Below, in pieces: positions 58,087 to 64,000 of a stretch of 64,000 nucleotides of DNA (position 1 is the stretch's first letter; the number at the start of each line of letters is the position of its first letter). The translations under genes were made by a program, and so were the position numbers. Source of the stretch: Pelagibacteraceae bacterium AG-430-E20 (GTDB lineage Bacteria; Pseudomonadota; Alphaproteobacteria; Pelagibacterales; Pelagibacteraceae). The stretch lies in the NCBI GenBank assembly GCA_003209915.1, contig QCOF01000003.1:67001-131000 (forward strand), in the 5' to 3' direction. A model generated the notes under the pieces. It was not told where the DNA came from and did no database searches. It saw nothing but the letters and a program-made list of their open reading frames with translations.

Positions 58087-58515
58087 TTAATTTTGATTTT
58101 GATTATCACTCGCAACTCTAACCAGAACTTCCACTGAATTAATTTTTTTTCCAGTTATATTTTTTTTAACATTGACTGTTTCTATCTCGTTTTCATCGCA
58201 GTCAATTAATTGGTGAGTATCTTCATCGTAAAAATGGTGATGCACAGAAGTATTTGTATCAAAATAACTTTTATCAGAGTTGATTGATATTTCTTTCAAA
58301 TATCCCTTTTTTCGTAACGCATGAACAGTGTTATAAACTGTTGCAAGAGATATTTTTTCGTTTAACTCTTCAGATATTTTTTTTGCAAGATCATTAATTG
58401 TAAAATGAAATGTTTTTTCTCTATTAAACAAAATCTCACAGATTTTAACTCTTTGCTTTGTAGGCCTAAGCCCAGTTTCTCGCAGTTTTTCAATTAAATT
58501 CATGGTTTTTAACAT
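58087..58515 (-). CDS. irr: Fur-family regulator, probably Irr
   Basis: A 142-residue Fur-superfamily repressor. The winged-helix DNA-binding half has LRPTKQRVKICEILF and the recognition helix SLATVYNTVHALRKKGYLKE. The dimerisation half has a His cluster HHH at 92-94, in VHHHFYDEDT. The CxxC zinc pairs of classical Fur/PerR are absent, as in Irr, the haem- and iron-responsive regulator of Alphaproteobacteria. The next genes are fabA-fabB-fabI, the neighbours of irr in rhizobia. A second ATG four codons in is equally likely as start. Confidence 0.8.
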   Translation of the reverse strand: MLKTMNLIEKLRETGLRPTKQRVKICEILFNREKTFHFTINDLAKKISEELNEKISLATVYNTVHALRKKGYLKEISINSDKSYFDTNTSVHHHFYDEDTHQLIDCDENEIETVNVKKNITGKKINSVEVLVRVASDNQNQN

Positions 58516-58530
58516 AGCTTTTTATAACAA

Positions 58531-58544
58531 TTCTAAACTAAGAA
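58531..58544. promoter_or_regulatory. Candidate Irr/Fur operator between irr and fabA
   Basis: TTCTAAACTAAGAA has outer TTCT/AGAA arms (imperfect palindrome, 6-nt centre) in the 93-nt divergent gap between the Irr-like gene and fabA. It shares ATTCTAAACT with the rubrerythrin promoter region. A site here could autoregulate irr and affect fabA. The similarity is visible; the binding protein is an inference. Confidence 0.45.
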
Positions 58545-58608
58545 CAATATATACTGTTTTATTATATTATATTATCATTAAATCAAGTAATAAGGGAATT
58601 CAATTTTT

Positions 58609-59109
58609 ATGAAAAAAAACTCCTATAGCTACGATGACCTAATTACTTGTGGAAATGGTGAACTTTTTGGACCTGGTAATGCTAAATTACCCCTTCCTCC
58701 AATGTTAATGTTTGATAGAATAACTGAGATTAACGACAATAATGGGACTTTTAATAAGGGATCCTTAAAAGCTGAATTAGATATTAAAGACAATCTTTGG
58801 TTCTTTGATTGTCACTTTAAATCAGATCCTGTTATGCCTGGTTGTTTGGGGTTAGACGCCATGTGGCAGTTGGTCGGTTTTTACCTGGGTTGGCTTGGTA
58901 ACCCTGGCAAGGGTAGAGCACTAGGAGTTGGAACTGTAAAATTCACAGGCGAAGTGTTGAAAAATGTTAATTTAGTAACGTATAAGATTGATATGAAGAA
59001 AATTATGTCACCAGGGGGAACAACTGTAGGACTTGCAAATGGTTTCGTTTTCGCAGATGATAAAAAAATATATTCAGCAGATAGCTTAAAAGTAGGATTA
59101 TTTAAATAA
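58609..59109 (+). CDS. fabA: 3-hydroxydecanoyl-ACP dehydratase/isomerase
   Basis: A 166-residue hotdog dehydratase that also isomerises trans-2- to cis-3-decenoyl-ACP, the branch point to unsaturated fatty acids. The active site is His69 in [14 protein letters not shown] and Asp83 in CLGLDAMWQ, both FabA-type. The [11 protein letters not shown] opening is typical. It starts the fabA-fabB-fabI operon. Its stop overlaps the fabB ATG (TAATG). The presence of FabA and FabB implies oxygen-independent synthesis of unsaturated lipids. Confidence 0.97.
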   Translation: MKKNSYSYDDLITCGNGELFGPGNAKLPLPPMLMFDRITEINDNNGTFNKGSLKAELDIKDNLWFFDCHFKSDPVMPGCLGLDAMWQLVGFYLGWLGNPGKGRALGVGTVKFTGEVLKNVNLVTYKIDMKKIMSPGGTTVGLANGFVFADDKKIYSADSLKVGLFK

Positions 59110-60320
59110 TGAGAAGAGTAGTTATTACAGGTTTAGGAGTTGTTTCGTGTTTAGGTAATAATCAAGAAGAAGTACATCAATCTTTAGTAAATTCGAAATC
59201 AGGAATTTCTTATGCAAAAGAATATAAAGAACATAATCTTAAATGCCATGTTCACGGAAAACCAAATATAAAACTTGAAGATCATATTGATCGAAAAACA
59301 ATTAGGTTTATGGGTTCAGGCTCAGCTTATAACTATATAGCAATGAAAGAGGCAATAAAAGACTCTGGATTGGAAGAAAGTGAAGTAAGTAATTTTAAAA
59401 CTGGGATAGTGATGGGTTCTGGTGGACCCTCAATTGAAAACGTTATCTTAGCAGCTGATAAAACTAGAGCCAAAACTCCAAAATTAATGGGACCGTTTAT
59501 TGTTCCAAGAACAATGGCCAGTACAGCTTCAGCTACTCTTGCCGTTCCGTTTAAAATTAAAGGTACTAATTACACAATGAGTTCGGCTTGTTCAACAAGT
59601 GGACACTGTATTGGAAACTCGATGGAACTAATTCAAATGGGTAAGCAAGATATTGTTTTTGCAGGTGGTAGTGAAGAGGTTCACTGGGCAATGACTGCAA
59701 TGTTTGATGCCATGACTGCTTTAACATCAAAATATAATGATACCCCAGAGACCGCATCAAGAGCTTATGACAAAACTAGAGATGGTTTTGTAATTGCAGG
59801 TGGTGGTGGGGTGTTAGTGCTTGAAGAATACGAACATGCTAAAGCAAGAGGGGCTAAAATATATGCGGAATTAAGTGGTTATGGAGCAACTTCAGATGGA
59901 TACGATATGGTAGCTCCATCAGGAGAAGGGGCGGTCAGATGTATGAAGATGGCTATGGCAACTTCTAAAAATAAAATTGATTATATTAATACTCATGGAA
60001 CTTCTACTCCAGTTGGAGATATCACAGAGCTAAATGCAATTAAAAATACTTTTGGAGATGATATTCCAAAAATTAGTTCAACCAAATCACTATCAGGACA
60101 TCCTTTAGGAGCTGCATCAGTTCATGAAGCGATCTATTGTTTGATTATGATGAAAAATAATTTCATAGCAGGTTCTGCTAACATTAGTGAAATGGATGAA
60201 GAGGCTAAAAAGTTTCCTATAGTTGCTAAAAATGAGACAGGAGCAACTTTAAATACAGTGATGTCTAATAGTTTTGGTTTCGGTGGAACTAATGCTGCTC
60301 TAATTTTTGAGAAAGTATAA
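59109..60320 (+). CDS. fabB: Beta-ketoacyl-ACP synthase I
   Basis: A 403-residue condensing enzyme that elongates cis-3-decenoyl-ACP with malonyl-ACP. The catalytic Cys161 is in [13 protein letters not shown], the first His is in [12 protein letters not shown] (near 297), and the second in [12 protein letters not shown], the Cys-His-His triad. C-terminal [17 protein letters not shown] is standard. It overlaps fabA by one base and precedes fabI by 2 nt. Pairing with FabA identifies it as FabB rather than FabF. Confidence 0.97.
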   Translation: MRRVVITGLGVVSCLGNNQEEVHQSLVNSKSGISYAKEYKEHNLKCHVHGKPNIKLEDHIDRKTIRFMGSGSAYNYIAMKEAIKDSGLEESEVSNFKTGIVMGSGGPSIENVILAADKTRAKTPKLMGPFIVPRTMASTASATLAVPFKIKGTNYTMSSACSTSGHCIGNSMELIQMGKQDIVFAGGSEEVHWAMTAMFDAMTALTSKYNDTPETASRAYDKTRDGFVIAGGGGVLVLEEYEHAKARGAKIYAELSGYGATSDGYDMVAPSGEGAVRCMKMAMATSKNKIDYINTHGTSTPVGDITELNAIKNTFGDDIPKISSTKSLSGHPLGAASVHEAIYCLIMMKNNFIAGSANISEMDEEAKKFPIVAKNETGATLNTVMSNSFGFGGTNAALIFEKV

Positions 60321-60322
60321 TC

Positions 60323-61108
60323 ATGAGTTTGATGAAAGGAAAAAAAGGATTGGTGATGGGAGTTGCCAATGAAAGATCTATTGCTTGGGGTATTTCACAA
60401 AAACTAGCAGAAGCTGGTGCAGAGCTTGCATTTACTTATTTAGGTGATGCTCTAAAAAAAAGAGTAATTCCACTAGCTGAAAAATTAAATTCAAAAGTTA
60501 CATTTAGCTGTGATGTAGAAAGAAAAGAAGATGTAACAAAGTTATTTGAAGATATTAAATCGCAATGGGGGGAAATTGATTTTGTAGTTCATGCAATTGC
60601 ATTTTCTGATAAATCAGAATTGTCTGGTGAATATTTAAATACGACTAGAGAAAACTTTTTAAGAAGTATGTTAATTTCATGTTTTTCATTTACGGAAGTT
60701 GCAAAAGAGGCAACTAAAGTAATGAAGGAGGGTGGAAGCTTAATCACATTAAGTTATGAGGCGAATAAAGCTATTCCAAATTATAATGTAATGGGTGTTT
60801 GCAAAGCTGCACTAGAATCTAGTGTTAAGTATTTAGCAAGAGATTTAGGTGCTAAAGGCATGAGAGTTAATGCAATAAGTGCAGGACCTATTAAAACTTT
60901 AGCAGCTTCAGCCATTGGAGATGCAAAATTCTTATATAAATGGAATGAAGACCATTCTTTCCTTAAAAGAAATGTAGATATTCATGATGTTGGAAATTCA
61001 GCACTATATCTACTAAGTGATCTTGCAAACGGTGTCACTGGTGAAATTCACTATGTAGATGCTGGATATAACAAGGTTGGGATGCCAGATCCTAAGAATA
61101 TTAGCTAA
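60323..61108 (+). CDS. fabI: Enoyl-ACP reductase (NADH), FabI
   Basis: A 261-residue short-chain-dehydrogenase-type reductase completing each fatty acid elongation cycle. The NAD site is GVANERSIAWGIS (residues 13-25). The catalytic pair is Tyr154 and Lys161 in PNYNVMGVCKAAL, with Tyr145 before it, the FabI spacing. The last 425 nt (60684-61108) are repeated at 61496-61920. The final 171 nt before the last codons are identical to that copy, while the preceding 242 nt differ at about 26 sites, nearly all synonymous. A hairpin with a downstream T-run follows. Confidence 0.97.
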   Translation: MSLMKGKKGLVMGVANERSIAWGISQKLAEAGAELAFTYLGDALKKRVIPLAEKLNSKVTFSCDVERKEDVTKLFEDIKSQWGEIDFVVHAIAFSDKSELSGEYLNTTRENFLRSMLISCFSFTEVAKEATKVMKEGGSLITLSYEANKAIPNYNVMGVCKAALESSVKYLARDLGAKGMRVNAISAGPIKTLAASAIGDAKFLYKWNEDHSFLKRNVDIHDVGNSALYLLSDLANGVTGEIHYVDAGYNKVGMPDPKNIS

Positions 61109-61137
61109 AATATAGTTAAATTTAGTTAAAAATATTA

Positions 61138-61174
61138 GGGGCGTTCTGATGCCAGGTGCCCCTTAATTCTTTTT
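61138..61174 (+). terminator. Hairpin A after fabI, probable terminator
   Basis: GGGGC at 61138-61142 pairs with GCCCC at 61158-61162, extended by G-U and flanking A-T pairs (TTA/TAA), and TTAATTCTTTTTT follows. It would end the fabABI transcript and lies 15 nt before the convergent small-protein stop. The 25-nt core GGGGCGTTCTG...TGCCCC is closely repeated as hairpin B at 61451-61475 on the other side of that gene. Confidence 0.65.
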
Positions 61175-61176
61175 TA

Positions 61177-61383
61177 TTAACTTTTAATTAACTCTAAAGC
61201 TTTATTCAATAATTCTTCAGATTTTGCATGATCTCCAGCTTCATGAGCCTTCATTCCCGCATCTCGCATTTTTTGAATTTCTTCGATTTTGCTATCCAAA
61301 TTTTTGACCATCATTGGACATGAACCAGCATATGCTGAGTTAGAAAAAAGTATTAACATTGATAAAATTAAAAATTTTTTCAT
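61177..61383 (-). CDS. Small exported helical protein
   Basis: A 68-residue protein with a clear signal peptide (MKKFLILSMLILFSNSAYA, cleavage before Gly20), leaving ~49 residues that start GSCPMM and form charged helices (MRDAGMKAHEAGDHAKSEE), like half of a helical hairpin repeat. Function unknown. I chose the ATG at 61383 because the signal peptide starts there; the 22 extra upstream codons look random. It lies inside the unusual insertion between fabI and its displaced 3' copy, framed by hairpins A and B, and carries AAGGAAAA upstream as ribosome-binding site. Confidence 0.7.
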   Translation of the reverse strand: MKKFLILSMLILFSNSAYAGSCPMMVKNLDSKIEEIQKMRDAGMKAHEAGDHAKSEELLNKALELIKS

Positions 61384-61450
61384 ATTTTTCCTTTTGTTGT
61401 AATTATGATTAGCACTCTCTGAAAAATTAAACTTATAAATGATTGTCACA

Positions 61451-61475
61451 GAGGCGTTCTGTTACCGAATGCCCC
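61451..61475. repeat. Hairpin B, homologous to hairpin A
   Basis: GAGGCGTTCTGTTACCGAATGCCCC at 61451-61475 (quoted in part: GAGGCGTTCTG ... TGCCCC) matches the core of hairpin A at 18 or so of 25 positions. Its stem GGCGTTC/GAATGCC has seven pairs including one G-U, with A8 and C5 after it. It lies upstream of the small exported gene and just before the fabI remnant. It could be the duplicated fabI terminator displaced with the copy, or a small mobile repeat. Confidence 0.5.
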
Positions 61476-61495
61476 ATAAAAAAAACCCCCAGAAC

Positions 61496-61920
61496 TTTCA
61501 TTCACAGAAGTTGCAAAAGAGGCGTCTAAAGTAATGAAAGAAGGTGGTAGCTTAATCACTTTAAGTTATGAAGCGAATAAAGCTATTCCAAATTATAATG
61601 TAATGGGTGTGTGTAAGGCAGCTTTAGAATCTAGTGTTAAGTATTTGGCAAGAGATTTAGGTGCTAAAGGTATGAGAGTAAACGCCATAAGTGCAGGACC
61701 AATTAAAACATTAGCGGCTTCTGCTATTGGAGATGCCAAATTCTTATATAAATGGAATGAAGACCATTCTTTCCTTAAAAGAAATGTAGATATTCATGAT
61801 GTTGGAAATTCAGCACTATATCTACTAAGTGATCTTGCAAACGGTGTCACTGGTGAAATTCACTATGTAGATGCTGGATATAACAAGGTTGGGATGCCAG
61901 ATCCTAAGCATATCACCTAA
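61496..61920 (+). pseudogene. fabI: Displaced 3' remnant of fabI
   Basis: This 425-nt segment aligns without gaps to 60684-61108, i.e. FabI residues ~121-261. It lacks the NAD-binding half, and the frame is closed by a TAA about 20 nt upstream, so a full FabI cannot be made; an internal ATG at 61534 would give 128 residues. By my count the first 242 nt carry ~26 differences (one amino acid change, Thr to Ser), the next 171 nt none, and the last 12 three (Asn to His, Ser to Thr). It looks like the old 3' end of fabI left behind after a related allele was recombined in. Confidence 0.85.
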
Positions 61921-61951
61921 GTTAAAAATAATTAATTACCAAAAATTTAAC

Positions 61952-61980
61952 TTGACACTTTTCTTAAAACAAAATTTACT
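61952..61980 (+). promoter_or_regulatory. Candidate promoter for a leaderless GIY-YIG gene
   Basis: TTGACA at 61952-61957 is a consensus -35 box. After exactly 17 nt comes TTTACT (61975-61980), matching four of six -10 positions. Transcription would begin at about the ATG at 61987, giving a leaderless mRNA. No Shine-Dalgarno precedes the ATG, in agreement with this. It indicates the gene is transcribed separately from the fabI remnant. Confidence 0.5.
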
Positions 61981-61986
61981 AATTTT

Positions 61987-62649
61987 ATGTCAATGAAACT
62001 TTATGTGTCACCATCTTATTCAGAATTAGATGAATACATTACAATATCAAAGAGTGGTTTTTTTTTCTCTGCAGATTTTATGGAAAAAAACAAGCTTACA
62101 CAAAATAACTATTGTCAGTTTTTTACTTCTTCGGATGAAGAATATAAATTCGGTGTTTCTTTCTCAAAAGATAAGTTAGAAGGTTCATTTGCAATCATAA
62201 ATACCTTAAGAGGAAAATATAAAGAAAAGTCAATGGCGAGAAGCACAACTGCTACTGCTTTTTTTAACAGCACTCCTATATTTAAAGAATTAGTTAAAAC
62301 TGGCTACAAGCAAAGGTTTGGTCTTAAATTTGAAAAAAATAGTAATTGTTATATTTTTAAAGTTATTCCATGCTTTGAAATTTCAAAAAAACCAGATGAT
62401 ATTCCAGATGATATTACTGGAATTTATAGATGTTTAGATAAAGACAAACATATTTTGTATATTGGAAAAGGAAATATTAAAAGCAGAGTAAAAGAGCATG
62501 ATAATAAAGGATGGGGCATTTCAAAAGTTGAATACTCAGTAATTAAAGATAATGAGTCAATGTCCAAGTATGAAAGTTATCATCTTGATCAGTATAAAAA
62601 AGAAAATGGTGCATTTCCCCCACAAAATATGGTAGGTGGAAAAAGATAA
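61987..62649 (+). CDS. GIY-YIG domain protein with novel N-terminal region
   Basis: A 220-residue protein. The C-terminal ~75 residues form a GIY-YIG nuclease fold: GIY at 145-147, YIG at 158-160 (HILYIGKGN), the catalytic Arg167 in SRVKEH, Glu196 in YESYHLDQY and a terminal Asn at 214. All key residues are present, so activity is plausible. Residues 1-140 match no family I recognise: aromatic and polar, with no Cys pairs or helix-turn-helix apparent. It lies directly behind the fabI remnant, an accessory position. It could be a homing-type or defence nuclease, or a housekeeping gene. Confidence 0.72.
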   Translation: MSMKLYVSPSYSELDEYITISKSGFFFSADFMEKNKLTQNNYCQFFTSSDEEYKFGVSFSKDKLEGSFAIINTLRGKYKEKSMARSTTATAFFNSTPIFKELVKTGYKQRFGLKFEKNSNCYIFKVIPCFEISKKPDDIPDDITGIYRCLDKDKHILYIGKGNIKSRVKEHDNKGWGISKVEYSVIKDNESMSKYESYHLDQYKKENGAFPPQNMVGGKR

Positions 62650-62695
62650 TCCCTAGAATTTTTACCCTAAGGATTAAAGACTTTATTTTAAAATA
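62650..62695. other. Short convergent gap between the GIY-YIG gene and pnp
   Basis: A 46-nt spacer with a weak inverted repeat, AATCC (62648-62652) and GGATT (62671-62675), plus partial pairing inside. It may act as a poor terminator for either gene. I see no T-run good enough to be sure. Confidence 0.3.
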
Positions 62696-64000
62696 TTATT
62701 CAGCAGCTTGTTTCACAGAAAGTTTAACTTTACCTCTATCAAAACCAATTACTTTAACTTTTACTTCGTCACCTTCTTTGACAACGTCAGTAACTTTTGC
62801 AACTCTTTTATCTGCTAGTTCTGAAATATGAACAAGTCCATCTTGTTTTCCTAAGAAATTAACAAATGCACCAAACTCCATGATTTTCATAACTTTTCCT
62901 GAATAAATTTTATTCATTTCAGCTTTTGCAGTAATATCTTTGATCATTTGCATAGCGATGTTTCTAGAATCTTCATCAGGAGCAGCAACCGTTACAACTC
63001 CTTCATCATTTACATCTACTTTTGCACCTGATTTTTCAACGATCTCTCTAATAGTTGCTCCGCCTTTTCCAATTACAGCAGCAATGTCTTTTTTATCAAC
63101 AGTTACTTGTTCCATTTTTGGAGTGTGCTTTCCAACATCAGATCTAGATTCGCCTAAGGCTTTATTCATCTCACCTAAAATATGAATTCTTCCATCTTTA
63201 GCCTGCTTTAAAGCCTGCTCCATGATTTCAAAAGTGATCCCGGTAATTTTGATATCCATTTGAAGTGAAGTAATTCCATCTTTAGTTCCAGCAACTTTAA
63301 AGTCCATATCCCCTAAGTGATCTTCATCACCTAAAATATCTGATAAGACACTAAAATCATCTCCTTCTTTAATTAAACCCATTGCAATACCTGCAACTGG
63401 TTCTTTTATCGGAACACCTGCATCCATTAATGCTAAAGATGCTCCACAAACAGTAGCCATTGAAGAAGAACCATTAGATTCTGTAATCTCTGATACTATT
63501 CTAAAAGTATATGGAAAAGCCTCTTTTGAAGGTAATGAAGAATTGATTGCTCTCCAAGCAAGTTTGCCGTGACCAATTTCACGTCTACCAGTTCCAATTC
63601 TTCCAGTTTCACCGACTGAAAAAGGAGGAAAATTATAGTGAAGCATAAATCGTTCTCTTTGAAGACCATCTAAACTTTCAATCCTTTGTTCATCATCAGA
63701 TGTACCTAAAGTGGTTACAACAATTGCTTGTGTTTCTCCTCTAGTAAACAAAGCAGAACCGTGAGTTCTTGGTAAAACACCAACTTCACATTCGATAGGT
63801 CTTACATCAGATAATCCTCGACCATCAATTCTGTTTTTATTTTTAAGAATATCAGTTCTAACAATTTTCTTCTCTAGATTTTTAAGCTGTGAGTTAACAT
63901 CAAGATCAGAATAATTTTCATTTTCTTCAAATAGCTTTTTAGCTTTATCAGTGATTTCTGAAATCTGATTTGATCTATCTTGTTTGTCCCTGGTTGCAAA
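62696..64000 (-). CDS. pnp: Polyribonucleotide nucleotidyltransferase, C-terminal part (start outside window)
   Basis: The frame is open to the window edge, giving 434 residues of PNPase, the phosphorolytic 3'-5' exoribonuclease. The second RNase PH core has [19 protein letters not shown] and [13 protein letters not shown], and the active-site segment is [10 protein letters not shown]...[20 protein letters not shown] ([19 protein letters not shown]) and S1 ([17 protein letters not shown]) RNA-binding domains follow, ending in QAAE. The length of this part is normal. An internal ATG at 63751 is not the start, because conserved sequence continues upstream. Confidence 0.96.
   Translation of the reverse strand, partial: FATRDKQDRSNQISEITDKAKKLFEENENYSDLDVNSQLKNLEKKIVRTDILKNKNRIDGRGLSDVRPIECEVGVLPRTHGSALFTRGETQAIVVTTLGTSDDEQRIESLDGLQRERFMLHYNFPPFSVGETGRIGTGRREIGHGKLAWRAINSSLPSKEAFPYTFRIVSEITESNGSSSMATVCGASLALMDAGVPIKEPVAGIAMGLIKEGDDFSVLSDILGDEDHLGDMDFKVAGTKDGITSLQMDIKITGITFEIMEQALKQAKDGRIHILGEMNKALGESRSDVGKHTPKMEQVTVDKKDIAAVIGKGGATIREIVEKSGAKVDVNDEGVVTVAAPDEDSRNIAMQMIKDITAKAEMNKIYSGKVMKIMEFGAFVNFLGKQDGLVHISELADKRVAKVTDVVKEGDEVKVKVIGFDRGKVKLSVKQAAE

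Noticed and set aside
61534-61920. Independent 128-residue reductase gene.
   Set aside because: It lacks the NAD-binding half and aligns gaplessly to the fabI 3' end; treated as a remnant.

Overview
This is a compact, very AT-rich window (roughly 70 % A+T by eye) of the kind found in the SAR11 clade (Pelagibacterales, marine Alphaproteobacteria). That assignment is inferred from gene content, order and streamlining, not from a database match. Alphaproteobacterial markers include a CobS/CobT pair, a RegB-type redox kinase, an Irr-like Fur regulator beside fabA-fabB-fabI, fdxA beside a CarD regulator, a SUV3-like helicase, and rpsT-dnaA-dnaN in a row. Almost every base is coding. Tandem genes often share stop and start bases (ATGA, TAATG, TAGTG). 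Six convergent pairs overlap by exactly 4 nt, so that both stop codons lie in the same 4 bases. I see no rRNA, CRISPR array, insertion sequence or prophage.

Layout. 1-5.0 kb: aroK (3' end), aroB, a BolA protein, a J-domain protein, cobS, cobT. 5.0-18.1 kb, minus strand: regB, gyrB, tRNA-Ser(GGA), lepA, pheT, pheS, rplT, rpmI, infC, thrS and a glycosyltransferase, largely a translation operon. 18.2-27.9 kb: an alpha/beta hydrolase, glutamate synthase gltB-gltD, uppP, an EamA exporter, aceF. 27.9-32.3 kb: aceE with a fused lipoyl domain, and a thiolase. 32.4-37.3 kb: tRNA-Arg(ACG), a 32-residue membrane peptide, a thioesterase, the SUV3-like helicase, a TerB-like protein, fdxA, a CarD protein with a lysine-rich tail, a bidirectional terminator and a 29-residue lysine-rich peptide gene. 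37.5-42.5 kb: acyl-CoA synthetase, tRNA-Leu(CAA), YqaA/DedA protein, dsbB, coq7, HNH nuclease, carboxylesterase, HIG1-like protein. 42.5-55.6 kb: tlpA-like, argH, an LptM-like lipoprotein, lysA, plsC, dnaN, dnaA, rpsT, mutM, ubiE, ubiB, coaBC, dut, a ThiF/MoeB protein and an SH3 protein. 55.6-61.1 kb: DUF3501, an Fe-S oxidoreductase, rubrerythrin, an Irr-like regulator, then fabA-fabB-fabI, an iron/peroxide module back to back with unsaturated fatty acid synthesis. 61.1-62.7 kb: the only accessory-looking stretch. It has a small secreted protein between two related hairpins, a displaced 3' remnant of fabI, and a GIY-YIG nuclease-domain protein. 62.7-64 kb: pnp, running off the window.

The most unusual points are: the fabI 3' duplication, with a diverged but almost purely synonymous half and an exactly identical half, next to the GIY-YIG gene; pyruvate dehydrogenase E1 carrying its own lipoyl domain; the lysine-rich CarD tail facing a lysine-repeat micropeptide; tRNAs set 2, 6 and 13 nt from coding regions; CobST with no CobN in view; and a shared motif upstream of rubrerythrin and the Irr-like regulator that abuts a consensus promoter.
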